DNA of 64,000 nucleotides. It comes from TMED14 sp003507115. GTDB taxonomy: Bacteria > Bacteroidota > Bacteroidia > Flavobacteriales > Schleiferiaceae. The notes under the pieces are model-generated. The model saw nothing but the letters and a program-made list of their open reading frames with translations. It was not told the origin of the DNA and did no database searches. The stretch covers positions 496,001 to 560,000 of the forward strand of contig CALSOH010000001.1 in assembly GCA_943787925.1 (NCBI GenBank), written 5' to 3'. Positions 25,477 to 35,044 of this stretch are shown piece by piece (position 1 is the first letter of the stretch; each line of letters starts with the position of its first letter). Both the position numbers and the translations under genes were made by a program.

Positions 25477-25503
25477 CAAAAAACCCGGCGCGAGGCCGGG
25501 TTT
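25477..25503 (-). terminator. Terminator after the DUF2911 gene
   Basis: Minus strand: AAACCCGGC paired with GCCGGGTTT around a CTCGC loop, then a T-run. It separates htpG-DUF2911 from the TonB receptor gene. Confidence 0.88.
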
Positions 25504-25525
25504 CTAAAGTCATTGAGTTAACTCG

Positions 25526-26368
25526 TTATAAGTCAGAGACAAAACGCTTGATGGTGTCGGCGTAGTTGAACGGAGCGTTGTTCTTTGCAGATTCGGCACG
25601 CCCCATTTCAAGGGCCTTGCTGGCGGCCTTTTTGGCTTCCTTCTTGCGGTCATTTTTGGCCAAAACCTGTGCGTAGAGGTAGTAGCTATACCAGCTGTCG
25701 GGATTCAGCGCAATGGACTTTTCCATGTAGGTCAGTGCCGTGGCGAGCTCGATGTTGTTCTGGTTGTAGAAATTGGCCGCATTGCGGTACACACGCCAAT
25801 TCTCCGGCTCGGCGGCAATGGCGGCATCAATATTCGCCGTAGCGAGTTCCATGGTGTTCAATTCCACAGGCAGCGCAATGCGAACATCCGACCAGTCGAG
25901 CACAATCTCAGCGTTCGACACCGTGATGTTTTCGAGGCTCATGCGCATGGTTTCGACTGGGGCAATCGCTTGCGGAGTGACCTCCACGCGAAGCACATCT
26001 TGCTCCTGGCTGTAGCCATCGACGCCCCACATGTCCGTTTTCGTATTCAATATGACCGTCCAGGTGCCCTTGTTCGGGATCATGGATAGGCTGTATGTCC
26101 CAGCAGCCACATCGGTTCCAGCAATGGTGACGGGCTTGGAGAAGGTCACCTTGGTGTTCTGGTTTGCTCCGGCACGCCAGTGGCTTCCAAAGGGGACCAA
26201 ATCGCCAAAAATGACTCGTCCATTCACGCTCGGACGGGAGTAGTCCAACGTGATATCCGTCAAGCCAACGCGCTGTTCGAGATGGGTTGAGGGGGAGGGC
26301 TGAGGCAAATCTTGAGCGCCTGCAGCGATGGTGGCCAGAACGGCCAGGGAGGTTAAAATCTTCTTCAT
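25526..26368 (-). CDS. DUF2911 protein with TPR tail
   Basis: 280 residues with a signal peptide (MKKILTSLAVLATIAAGAQ). The DUF2911 beta domain spans about 25-180: YSRPSVNGRVIFG, LVPFGSHWRAGANQNTKVTFS, GTYSLSMIPNKGTWTVI. A tetratricopeptide-like helical tail follows (NWRVYRNAANFYNQN, ALTYMEKSIALNPDSWYSYYLYAQ). Function of DUF2911 proteins is unknown; they are common secreted proteins in Bacteroidota. It starts 13 bases after htpG, so cotranscription is likely. Confidence 0.88.
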   Translation of the reverse strand: MKKILTSLAVLATIAAGAQDLPQPSPSTHLEQRVGLTDITLDYSRPSVNGRVIFGDLVPFGSHWRAGANQNTKVTFSKPVTIAGTDVAAGTYSLSMIPNKGTWTVILNTKTDMWGVDGYSQEQDVLRVEVTPQAIAPVETMRMSLENITVSNAEIVLDWSDVRIALPVELNTMELATANIDAAIAAEPENWRVYRNAANFYNQNNIELATALTYMEKSIALNPDSWYSYYLYAQVLAKNDRKKEAKKAASKALEMGRAESAKNNAPFNYADTIKRFVSDL

Positions 26369-26381
26369 AAGTGGGTCTAAG

Positions 26382-28274
26382 TTATACCAAACGCTCCATT
26401 GCGCGGTTGACAAAAGTGGTTAACGCTTCGCCTTGCAACAAGTTCTGTTGGAGCAGGGCCAAATCTTTGGCGTGCGCAATTAAACCGTCGCGCTCTTCGC
26501 CTTCGGATTGCAGAATTTTCCCCGATAGAGGATGGTTTGTATTCACGACCAAATCATAGGAGACCGGGAAGTCGCCCATGCCCATGAAGCCCCCGCCTCC
26601 CGTAGCTGACATCTCCTTCATGCGACGCATAAATTCAGGAATGGTGATGAGCATGGGGGCATCGTCACTGCCCAAGGCCTCGGTTCGAACCGTGTAGGTT
26701 TTGCTGTTGAGTGCCGCCTCGACATGGCTTTTTAAGGATTCCACTTCCTTGTCTGTGAGGATCGAAGTGCGTTCATCGCCTTTGGGGATGAGTTTGTCGA
26801 GCAAATCGCTGTCCACCCGAGCGAAGCGAACTTTCTCTTCGCTGCCTTCAAACTTCTGGATGCTGTGTCCTGCGATAGGCGACTCGAGTAGAATCACATC
26901 ATAGCCTTCGGCTTTGGCCTTCTGAATGTAGCTGTGCTGGGCATCGGCATTGGAAGCATACAGGATGACACGCTGTCCGTCTTTATCCGTTTGAAGGGCC
27001 GAAATCTTCTCCACGTACTCCTCCATGGTGTAGCAGGAGTCATCGATGACGGATTTAAAGAGGTTGAATTTTTTTGCCCGTTCGTAGAATTTCTCCTCGG
27101 TCACCATACCGTATTCGATGATGACGGAAATGTCCTTCCACTTGGCCTCAAAGTCCGCCCGGTCTGCCTTGAACATTTCCTCGAGTTTGTCCGCCACTTT
27201 CTTCGTGATGTGTCCGCTGATTTTCTTCACGTTGCCGTCGGCCTGCAAGTAGGAGCGCGATACGTTCAATGGAATATCCTTCGAATCGATGACGCCGTGG
27301 AGGAGCGTCAAAAAGTCGGGTACGATGCCTTCCACATTGTCTGTAATGAACACCTGGCTCTGGTAGAGCTGAATCTTGTTCTTCTGCAGCTCCATGTTGG
27401 GCTTAATCTTGGGGAAGAACAAAATACCCGTGAGATCAAAGGGATAGTCCACATTGATGTGAATGTGGAAGAGGGGATCTTCAAAGGTGTAGGGGTAAAG
27501 CGCCTTGTAGAACTTGTTGTAGTCTTCGTCGCTCAACTCGCTGGGTTTCTTCGTCCAAGCGGGTTCTGTTTCATTGATGATGTCCGCCTTTTTGACGGTT
27601 TCGTACTTGGCTTCTTCGCCTTCTGCCGCCACATTGACGCGCTCTTCTTTCTCCCCGCACTGGATGGGTATGCTCATAAAGCGCGCATATTTCTTCAGGA
27701 GCTCCTTGATTTTGAACTCCTCCAAAAAGTCCTCGCTCTCGCTGTCGATGTGCAAGATGATCTCGGTACCCCGGTCTTTTTTCGTGCAGCCCTTCAATTC
27801 AAACTCGGGAGACCCATCGCAGGACCAATGCGCACCTTCTTTGTCGTCACTTGATTTCCAAGAGCGCGTTTTGATTTCGACTTGGCTGGACACCATGAAG
27901 CTGGAGTAAAAGCCCAGTCCAAAATGGCCAATCATGGCGCCTTTTTCGACCTTGCCTTCGTACTGCTTCACAAACTCTTCTGCGCCTGAAAAGGCTACAT
28001 CGTTGATGTACTTCTGAACCTCATCGTGGGTCATGCCAATTCCGCGGTCCACGATACGCAGTTGCTTCTTTTTCTTGTCAATGTGCACCTGAATGGTCAG
28101 GTCGCCGAGCTCCCCCTTAAACTCGCCTAAATTGGAGAGGGTCTTGAGCTTGTTGGTCGCGTCTACCGCATTGGAAATCAGTTCCCGCAAGAAGATTTCG
28201 TGATCACTATAGAGGAACTTTTTAATGATGGGGAAAATATTGTCCGCCGAAACGTTGATTTTTCCAGTTGCCAT
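26382..28274 (-). CDS. htpG: Chaperone HtpG (Hsp90)
   Basis: 630-residue cytosolic Hsp90. The N-terminal GHKL ATPase shows LRELISNAVDATNKL (catalytic Glu and Asn), DRGIGMTHDEV and GHFGLGFYSSFMV (ATP lid). The middle domain carries a SRSYLQADGNVKKI stretch and the C-terminal dimerisation domain ends ERLV. Length is normal and there is no MEEVD tail, as in all bacteria. It is first of two genes, followed by the DUF2911 gene. Confidence 0.98.
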   Translation of the reverse strand: MATGKINVSADNIFPIIKKFLYSDHEIFLRELISNAVDATNKLKTLSNLGEFKGELGDLTIQVHIDKKKKQLRIVDRGIGMTHDEVQKYINDVAFSGAEEFVKQYEGKVEKGAMIGHFGLGFYSSFMVSSQVEIKTRSWKSSDDKEGAHWSCDGSPEFELKGCTKKDRGTEIILHIDSESEDFLEEFKIKELLKKYARFMSIPIQCGEKEERVNVAAEGEEAKYETVKKADIINETEPAWTKKPSELSDEDYNKFYKALYPYTFEDPLFHIHINVDYPFDLTGILFFPKIKPNMELQKNKIQLYQSQVFITDNVEGIVPDFLTLLHGVIDSKDIPLNVSRSYLQADGNVKKISGHITKKVADKLEEMFKADRADFEAKWKDISVIIEYGMVTEEKFYERAKKFNLFKSVIDDSCYTMEEYVEKISALQTDKDGQRVILYASNADAQHSYIQKAKAEGYDVILLESPIAGHSIQKFEGSEEKVRFARVDSDLLDKLIPKGDERTSILTDKEVESLKSHVEAALNSKTYTVRTEALGSDDAPMLITIPEFMRRMKEMSATGGGGFMGMGDFPVSYDLVVNTNHPLSGKILQSEGEERDGLIAHAKDLALLQQNLLQGEALTTFVNRAMERLV

Positions 28275-28362
28275 GGTGCTTTGATTTAGTTTTATGGACT
28301 ATCCTCTAAACAAGCGGTATGCCATGGCCGTTCCATAGAAGACTAACTGACATTTTGACCGA

Positions 28363-29064
28363 ATGACCGCCTTGGGTACCCATATTTCCGTTCGTTTCAT
28401 GACATTCTCCGGATGGCGCGCACGCTGGCGCGCCTTTGGGGCCATGGGCATTTCTCTTAGGCAGGGGGTGGCCGCTCCTGGCATGTGCTTTGGCAAGATG
28501 CTCGGAAGTGGAGCTGGTCATGGATTTTCGATTTGGCCCGATTGGGGGACCTATGCCTGGTTCACCGTGTGGGAAAACCCCGAATCGGCCGAGGCCTTCT
28601 GGGCGACAGACCCGATGTTCCAAGACCTACTCCGCTCTTCCACGTCCGTGTATGGGTGGGAAGCGCGTCCCCTTCGCGGCCATGGCACCTGGAATGGCCA
28701 GCAGCCTTTTGTATTTCCTGAAGCAGGGCGGCGTGCGGCAGGCGCTGTCGCCGTGCTCACTCGGGCCAGCATCGCCCGAAAACAGGCCTTGCGTTTTTGG
28801 TGGAATGTTCCCGGCGCCTCACGCGGTGTCCAAGATCAACCGGGCCTTCGATATGCCAAAGGGGTCGGGGAGTATCCCTTGGTGGAACAGGCCACATTAA
28901 GTGTGTGGAATTCGGCGGAGGAACTCGACGCATTTGCCTACCGAAGCCGTCAACATGCTCCCATGGTTCAGAAAACGCGAAAGCACCAATGGTATTCCGA
29001 GGAGATGTTCATCCGCATGGAGGTATTGAATTTCATGGGAGAACTCCCTAATTTTCAGTCTTAA
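28363..29064 (+). CDS. CrtA-like (spheroidene monooxygenase family) protein
   Basis: 233 residues resembling spheroidene monooxygenase CrtA, a heme-dependent carotenoid ketolase. Seen: a SWGPFLY-like N-terminal part (FTVWENPESAEAFW), AVAVLTRASI, and the typical late block KGVGEYPLVEQATLSVWNSAEELDAFAYRSRQHAPMVQKTRKHQWYSEE (given here only to locate residues 165-215), with the KTRKxxWYSEE ending of the family. No signal peptide. It is followed 10 bases later by the AlkB-like gene. Substrate is not deducible; no other carotenoid gene lies in the window. Confidence 0.7.
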   Translation: MTALGTHISVRFMTFSGWRARWRAFGAMGISLRQGVAAPGMCFGKMLGSGAGHGFSIWPDWGTYAWFTVWENPESAEAFWATDPMFQDLLRSSTSVYGWEARPLRGHGTWNGQQPFVFPEAGRRAAGAVAVLTRASIARKQALRFWWNVPGASRGVQDQPGLRYAKGVGEYPLVEQATLSVWNSAEELDAFAYRSRQHAPMVQKTRKHQWYSEEMFIRMEVLNFMGELPNFQS

Positions 29065-29074
29065 AGCTGAACTT

Positions 29075-30071
29075 ATGTGGTCATATCTCCGTTATATCCT
29101 TGCCTTCACGCTGACGGCTTCAGTGGCCTTTGCCATGCACGCCACGGGCTGGGGCTCTTTTGCGGCACTGGCGTATGCATTCGGGTTTATTCCCTTGCTC
29201 GAAATTCTTCTGCCCCCCAAAGCGACCAATGCTTCGGAAGCAGAACGGGAGCGCTGGCAGCAATCCGGCTGGTTTGATGCCATCCTGCTCTTGACCGTTC
29301 CCGCTCAGGCCGCGGCGCTGTATTGGCTCGTGATCACGAGCGCCGGAAGACATCGCCCGGCAGGACTACCTTTCCTTGGCGGGGCATATCTCGGCCTACG
29401 GGGTTTCGTCGGGTGCTCTGGCCATCAATGTCGCCCATGAATTGGGCCACCGCCCACAAAAGCATTTCCAAACCATCGCCCAGGCCCTTTTGGTCAGCAC
29501 CTTGTACGGGCAATTCTTCATAGACCACAACTGGGGCCACCACAAACATGTTGCGACCCCGGAAGATCCATCGACAGCGCGAAGAGGGGAAACGATTTAT
29601 GCCTTTTGGCTCCGCTCGGTGTGGGGTGTTTGGCGTTCAGCGTGGGCCTTGGATGCGCCCCGAATGCGCCGCCTGCTCGTCTGGGAATCCGCACTCCTAG
29701 TGACTATCGCTTGGGTGGAGCCCGCCGCTTTTTTTCCCTTTGTGGGCGGCTCCGTAGTGGGATTTCTGCTCTTGGAAACCGTCAACTACATCGAACACTA
29801 TGGGCTCACGCGGGAACGCCTGTCGGCGAACCGCTATGAAACCACGGCCCCAGCACATTCCTGGAATTCGAACCATCCCATGGGCCGGTTTATCTTATTC
29901 GAATTGACGCGCCATAGCGACCACCACGCTTCCCCACACAAGGTGTACCCGACGTTGATTCAGCAGGACGAGGCGCCCCAAATGCCCGCAGGCTATCCCG
30001 CGATGATGCTTTTGACGCTACTCCCTCCGGTCTGGTTTCGGGTGATGGACAAGCGAATCCCTATGTCCTGA
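29075..30071 (+). pseudogene. AlkB-type alkane/fatty-acyl hydroxylase, frameshifted
   Basis: A non-heme diiron membrane hydroxylase read in two frames: 29075 to about 29345 (membrane helices), then about 29346-30071, whose reading PEDIARQDYLSLAGHISAY joins smoothly. One extra base at 29342-29346 explains the break. All AlkB boxes are present after it: HELGHR, EHN-like DHNWGHHKHVATPEDPSTA, NYIEHYGL and HSDHHASPHK. The protein would be about 330 residues with 5-6 membrane helices, acting with rubredoxin-type donors. Intact boxes argue for a sequencing error rather than decay. It is coupled to the CrtA-like gene and convergent with the SDR gene. Confidence 0.8.
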
Positions 30072-30072
30072 T

Positions 30073-30775
30073 TTAGAAAGGGTTAGTAGCCCAAACTTCG
30101 ACTTCTGGTATAAATCCTCGATCGTCCATCGTGAGGACCGACACGACGGCATCCGCCAATTCCTTTGGCGTGAGCAGCCCATCCTTCAAGTGGCTTTTCC
30201 TCGCGCGATTCCACATTGAAGGCCGTAGGCACCCCGGAGGGGCTCAAGAGGGTGACGCGGATGTTGTGCGGACGCAGTTCATGCATCCAACATTGGGTCA
30301 TGCCTTTGAGGGCAAATTTGGACGCGGCATAGACGGTACCTGTTTTGAACCCACGCGATCCTGCGGTGGATCCCACATTGATAATGTGCCCAAAGGATTG
30401 GGCCTTCATCCGAATGGCGGCTTCCCGAGCTGTGATCGCCGCCCCGTAGACATTGGTCTGAAAAATGGTTTCAAAATGAGCCCATTCGAGCTCGTCCAAG
30501 GCATGAAAAAAGCCAATGCCTGCATTGTTAATCAGCACATCTAGCCCGTTCCAAGCGCCATCAATGGATTCGAATACCTCTTGGATGTCGGCTTCATTGG
30601 CGGCATCGGCCGCCATGCCCCAGCAGCCTAGCTCGGACGCGACGCGTACCACTTTGGCCTCGTCTCGGCCGGTGATGAGGACTTCGGCCCCGCGTTCAAC
30701 CAGGGCTGCGGCCATGGCTTTTCCGAGGCCCGAGGAGCCACCGGTGATGAGGATTCGCTTTTTGTAGAGATCCAT
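30073..30775 (-). CDS. Short-chain dehydrogenase/reductase, C terminus frameshifted
   Basis: Classical SDR: NAD(P) motif TGGSSGLGKAMAAAL, NNAG, catalytic Ser in NVGSTAG and YAASK. As written the frame ends at 30083 after a jumbled tail. Removing one base from the CC at 30183-30184 restores EDGLLTPKELADAV, then a normal C-terminal stretch ending WATNPF with a stop at 30073, so the true protein is about 233 residues. It is last in the hut run, 4 bases after ftcD; a role in histidine catabolism is not obvious and it may just be cotranscribed. Confidence 0.85.
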
Positions 30776-30779
30776 AGGG

Positions 30780-31691
30780 TCAGGAGGAGGTTAGGTGAGA
30801 AGAAAGGACCGACTCGAGGATTCGGTCCCGGGGATGAAACAATGCAACGGAGTGGAGGCCCAAGTAGTTCACGGCCTCCTCCATGTTGGCAAAATCGCGA
30901 AAGGCATAGGCCGGAGCAAGCCCAATCAATTCGGAACCGAACACTTCGCCACCCAAGGCGGAGATTTCCTGAGAAACTCGGTCAAAAAGCTGCTTTGGGG
31001 TGCAGAGGTCTAGGTCGACCACATTGCAACTGACTTGGGTGCAATCCCAGGTTGGGCAATCCCAACCGATGGCTTTCACCCCGCGGAGCCCCTGCGGATG
31101 GCGCTGCCGCACGCGATGGGCGACGGAGCGCACCAACGCTACGTTCCGCCCACGGACATTGATGTTATACGCCAGGAGGAAGGGCCTTTTGCCCAAAGCG
31201 GTGGCTCCATATGCCGGCTGGTAGACACCGAAATCCATCGGAATGCGTCGGTCAGGTAGTCCTTCATACTCACCCCGGCGAACTTCCGCCAGGTCGGCAT
31301 AGCCAGGATGGCAGGCACTCTGGGCATAGAGCCATCCGCCAACTCCCCGATTTTCCAGGCCCGCGGCAATGGCCGCCACGGTGGCATCCGCCTCCGAATC
31401 CGCCTCCGGACTGAGTGGGACAATTGGGCAGACATCGAGCGCACCAATCCGGGGATGGCTGCCCTGGTGCTGCCTCATGTCAATGTGCCGCAGGCAGGTA
31501 TCTGCAAGGGCCAGGGCGGCTTGGGCCACCGCTTCCCCGGAGCCCGCAAATGTGAAGACGCTTCGGTGCGCATCGTGCCCCACGTCTCGGTGGAGGAGGA
31601 GGCAACCTGGAATCTGCCGAATGGCCGCACTCATGCGGTCTAGGGTGACGAGATTTCGCCCCTCCGACACATTGGCGACACATTCGACCAT
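30780..31691 (-). CDS. ftcD: Glutamate formimidoyltransferase (FtcD N-terminal domain type)
   Basis: 303-residue enzyme that transfers the formimino group of N-formimidoyl-L-glutamate to tetrahydrofolate. Seen: VECVANVSEGRN at the N terminus, DVGHDAHRSVFTFAG with the catalytic His, HQGSHPRIGALDVCPIVPL and RGIGVKAIGW-like RGVKAIGWDC. It has only the transferase domain; the cyclodeaminase half of mammalian FTCD is absent. The start at 31691 lies 2 bases after the hutG stop. It sits beside hutG, which acts on the same substrate. Confidence 0.92.
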   Translation of the reverse strand: MVECVANVSEGRNLVTLDRMSAAIRQIPGCLLLHRDVGHDAHRSVFTFAGSGEAVAQAALALADTCLRHIDMRQHQGSHPRIGALDVCPIVPLSPEADSEADATVAAIAAGLENRGVGGWLYAQSACHPGYADLAEVRRGEYEGLPDRRIPMDFGVYQPAYGATALGKRPFLLAYNINVRGRNVALVRSVAHRVRQRHPQGLRGVKAIGWDCPTWDCTQVSCNVVDLDLCTPKQLFDRVSQEISALGGEVFGSELIGLAPAYAFRDFANMEEAVNYLGLHSVALFHPRDRILESVLSSHLTSS

Positions 31692-31693
31692 CG

Positions 31694-32662
31694 CTAGAAG
31701 GTGGGCGTTTCGCAGCCGCGAATGAATTGCAGCGCGGTCCACGCGACGGCGCGGGCCAAGGCGGGACGTTGGACGTCGGGACAGAGGCCCATGGATACTT
31801 CCGCGAGGTGGAGGTACCGGGCCTGACCAGTTTGACCGGCCAAGTAGGCGGTTTGCGCCACGGACTCCCAGGACCAGCCGAGCATGGTCTGGGCGCTGCT
31901 TGGGCAGCCTTGGATGCCATCGGCGCATACTTCCAAACCAAAGGGTCCAGCCTGCACATGCTGGAGGGCCAACCCTCGTGCGGTAGCAAAGTCCATTTCG
32001 CCGCGGACGGCCCAGGCCTCATAGGAGAAGGCAGTCCAACCTGGAGTGGACGCGAGCATGCTTCGGCTCGCTTCATTGGCCCCGTGCTCACTGAGACCCA
32101 GGACGACGTAGCGGTCTAGGTACCCATGGGCATGCGCATAGCTGAATCCATTGCCACTATGCCGCCCTTCTAGCGCTCGGCAATCCGGGTGAGGGTCAAA
32201 ATTCAGGGCATGAACGGGTCCATGCGTGGCCGCGAGGGATTGGAGTAAGGGGTAGGCATTGTTGTGGCCTCCCCCGATGAGTATGGGGACCTTTCCTTGG
32301 GCAATCAAGGGCGTGAGGACGGCTGCGACGCGCGCATCGACCTCGGCGACGAGTTCCCGCCAGGCGCTCAGGGCCTCGGGTCCTGAATGCTGGAGGGATT
32401 GGGCTTGCAAATCGGCGACATCCACCCAGGCCCAACCGAGGTCCAGGGATTCGACGCCCTCGTGGCAGGGCATCGCGGCGAGGGAGTGAAAAACGGCCAC
32501 CGGAGTTTCGGCGGCGCCCATCCGGCCCATATTTGCCCGCACCCCAATGTCCTCGGGCACTCCGACAAAAATGTAGCGACCTTCTCCGGCAGGGCGGTTG
32601 CGAAGGAGGTCTCCTAGGCGGCGCTCTCCGGCGCGTGGGGTGTAGGATTCAAAGGGGTTCAT
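31694..32662 (-). CDS. hutG: Formimidoylglutamase-like ureohydrolase
   Basis: 322-residue arginase-superfamily protein, predicted to hydrolyse N-formimidoyl-L-glutamate to glutamate and formamide. Seen: GVPEDIGVRANMGR, GGGHNNAYPL (first metal His), NFDPHPDCRALEGRHSGNGFSYA with the DxHxD motif. The second metal motif, normally SxDxD or SFDxS, reads LEVCAD here, so Asp is replaced by Glu. Reaction is inferred from the operon (hutI before, ftcD after) as much as from the sequence. It overlaps hutI by ATGA. Confidence 0.85.
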   Translation of the reverse strand: MNPFESYTPRAGERRLGDLLRNRPAGEGRYIFVGVPEDIGVRANMGRMGAAETPVAVFHSLAAMPCHEGVESLDLGWAWVDVADLQAQSLQHSGPEALSAWRELVAEVDARVAAVLTPLIAQGKVPILIGGGHNNAYPLLQSLAATHGPVHALNFDPHPDCRALEGRHSGNGFSYAHAHGYLDRYVVLGLSEHGANEASRSMLASTPGWTAFSYEAWAVRGEMDFATARGLALQHVQAGPFGLEVCADGIQGCPSSAQTMLGWSWESVAQTAYLAGQTGQARYLHLAEVSMGLCPDVQRPALARAVAWTALQFIRGCETPTF

Positions 32663-33920
32663 TGGCCAAAGACAAAAGTGTGTTCCACCAGGTTTTCACC
32701 AAAATGGTAGGGGAGGCTTGCGAGACTTGAAATGGGTTTGGTGAGGATCACGTGGGCTTCCTTCCCGCGCTGGATGCTGCCCATGCGGTCACTCGCTCCG
32801 AGGGCGGCTGCGCCATTCAGAGTGAGTCCTACCAGGGCCTCCATGGGGGTGAGTTTCATCTGATGGCAACTCAGGGCCCAGGCCAAGGCCAAATTGGCCG
32901 AGGGGGCCGATCCGGGATTGCAATCCGAGGCGATCGCCAATGGGAGACCCGCATCAATGATGCGGCGTCCCGGCGTGTAGGGTATTTGAAGAAAGAGGCT
33001 GCACCCCGGGAGCGCCACGGGCATCGGGCCCGTTTGACCCGTCCATGCGGCCGCGAGGTCCGCCAAATCTTCGTCCGTGAGCACCTCCAGATGGTCCACG
33101 CTCAGGGCTCGGCTTGCTATGGCTGCCTGGATGCCCCCGATGCTCGTAAACTGATTGACGTGCGCTTTCAGCGGCAAGCCATAGGAGTGTGCGCGCATCC
33201 GCCAGGGCACGCAATTGATCTGGTCGGAAGTAGTGTTCTTCACAAAAGAGGTCGACAAAGTCGGCGAGTCCCTCCGCCGCAATGCGGGGAAGCATGCCGG
33301 TGAGCACTTCGTGGAAGTAGGCCTCCGTATTTCCCGCATGCCTCGCTGGTACGGCGTGAGCACCGAGGAAGGTGGCAAAAAGAGGTTGCCGGGAATGTGT
33401 TTTGGCCCGCTGAATGACGCGCAGCATTTTGAGTTCCGCCTCGAGGGTAAGCCCATAGCCGCTTTTTATTTCAACGACGGCGGTTCCGGTGTTGCGCGCT
33501 TGATTCAGGCGCTTGAGGAGCCCTTGCAGCAGGGCGTCTTCGGGCATGGCTTCGAGGGCTCTGGGCCGAATGCAAGATGCCGCCCCCGGCCGCTGCAATC
33601 TCGGCATAGGTGGCCCCGCGCATGCGCTGCTCAAATTCCCCCGACCGTTCGTGGGCATACACCAGATGCGTGTGGGAGTCAATGAAGGCAGGGAGAGCCC
33701 ATCGGCCTTGGCCATCGATGACGCGCAAGGCCTGGGGGTCTTGGCTGCGATCGAGGGCGTCCATCGGCCCAAAGTCTACGATGCGCCCTCCTTCCATGTC
33801 CAAGTAGGCCTGCCGCAAGACGGGCGCTTGATCCATGGCCTGGCCGGCCAAAAATGCCGGACTTTGGCCCTTTTCATAGCACAATGCCAGTCCATCGAGG
33901 TTTTCCAGTCGAGTACGCAT
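32659..33920 (-). pseudogene. hutI: Imidazolonepropionase HutI, two frameshifts
   Basis: Zinc or iron amidohydrolase opening the imidazolone ring in histidine breakdown. It reads in three frames that join into one normal protein of about 420 residues. The N-terminal frame (from ATG 33920) has FIDSHTHLVYAHERSGEFEQR (metal HxH); one extra base in the GGG at 33563-33565 precedes the middle frame with VVEIKSGYGLTLEAELKML and FLGAHAVP; one extra base in GCGCGC (33191-33196) precedes the last frame with LKAHVNQFTSIGG, VDHLEVL and ASDCNPGSAPS. All catalytic parts are intact, so sequence error is likelier than decay. It is first in the hut operon. Confidence 0.85.
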
Positions 33921-33924
33921 AGAA

Positions 33925-33932
33925 CGAAGGTA
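33925..33932 (-). promoter_or_regulatory. Possible -7 box of the hut operon
   Basis: Minus-strand TACCTTCG (one mismatch to TAnnTTTG) ends 4 bases before the hutI ATG. Confidence 0.4.
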
Positions 33933-33942
33933 GGGTATCGCG

Positions 33943-33950
33943 TATTTTTG
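33943..33950 (+). promoter_or_regulatory. -7 promoter box of aroC, leaderless
   Basis: TATTTTTG, an exact TAnnTTTG match, ends 5 bases before the aroC ATG at 33956. Confidence 0.55.
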
Positions 33951-33955
33951 AGGAT

Positions 33956-35043
33956 ATGGCAGGAAACAGCTTTGGGGAGATTTTACGGGTCAGCACATTT
34001 GGGGAGTCTCATGGTACCGCCATGGGGGGGATGCTCGACGGCATGCCCGCCGGGCTTTGGATCGATATCGCCGCCGTGCAGATGGCCCTCGATCGCCGCC
34101 GCCCGGGCAGCATGACTTGACGACCGAGCGGAAAGAATCCGACCGCGTCCAGTTTTTAAGTGGCTTCCATCCGGAGCCCGATGCCCAAGGGCGCCTTCAA
34201 ACGCTGGGCACGCCCATTGGATTCCTCATCCCCAACGAGGATCGGCGCTCGCAGGATTATACCCCGTTGGCCGACCGATACCGCCCGTCCCATGCCGACT
34301 ACACCTACGAAGCCAAGTATGGCGTTCGGGATCACCGAGGCGGCGGGCGAAGCTCCGCGCGGGAAACCGTCTGCCGGGTGGTTGCAGGGGCCCTGGCCGC
34401 CCAGCTTTTGCCCTCAGGCCTGCGCATTCAGCCCTATGTCGCTCGGATGGCGGGAATAGGCATTCCATCGGAGGCGCACCTGGATTTGACTCAAGCCTAC
34501 GCGGACCCAACCGGCTGTCCGCACCCCGAGACCGCCGCGCGGATGCGCGAAGCACTCGAAGCACTCAAGGCAAAAGGCGACAGTGCGGGCGGGGTGATCG
34601 CGTGTGAAATTCACGGGGTTCCGGCGGGCTGGGGCGAACCGGTATTTGACAAATTGTCCGCGCGTTTGGGCTATGCCATGTTGGGCATCAATGCAGCGAA
34701 AGGCATTGAATTTGGCTCGGGTTTCGCGGGTGCGGAATCCACGGGCTCCGCGCAAAATGACGCCTTTGTCGGGCCAGGTCAAACGGCCACGAACCATTCA
34801 GGCGGCCTTCAAGGTGGAATTTCCAACGGCATGCCCATTGTCTTTCGCATCGCATTCAAACCCATTGCGAGCATCAAGCAGGTCCAGCACACCATAAATC
34901 GGTCGGGAGAGCCCGTCGACATCCAAATCGAAGGCCGGCATGACCCGGCTGTTTTACCGCGGGCACTGCCCATCGTGGAGGCCATGGCGGCCTTCGTGCT
35001 CGCCGATATGTACTTGGCCCAGCGCCATCAAATCCACGCATGA
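33956..35043 (+). pseudogene. aroC: Chorismate synthase, one frameshift
   Basis: Final enzyme of the shikimate pathway (EPSP to chorismate, reduced FMN needed). The first frame gives MAGNSFGEILRVSTFGESHG and ALDRRRPG, then a stop at 34118. One base missing in the CCCGGG at 34102-34107 leads into the second frame QHDLTTERKESDRVQFLSG, and on through the family motifs GTPIGFLIPN, RPSHADYTYEAKYG, RGGGRSSARET and GGLQGGISNG. The repaired protein is about 362 residues, normal for AroC. This gene is essential in most bacteria, so a sequencing error is the simplest reading. The symporter starts 1 base after its stop. Confidence 0.88.
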
Positions 35044-35044
35044 C

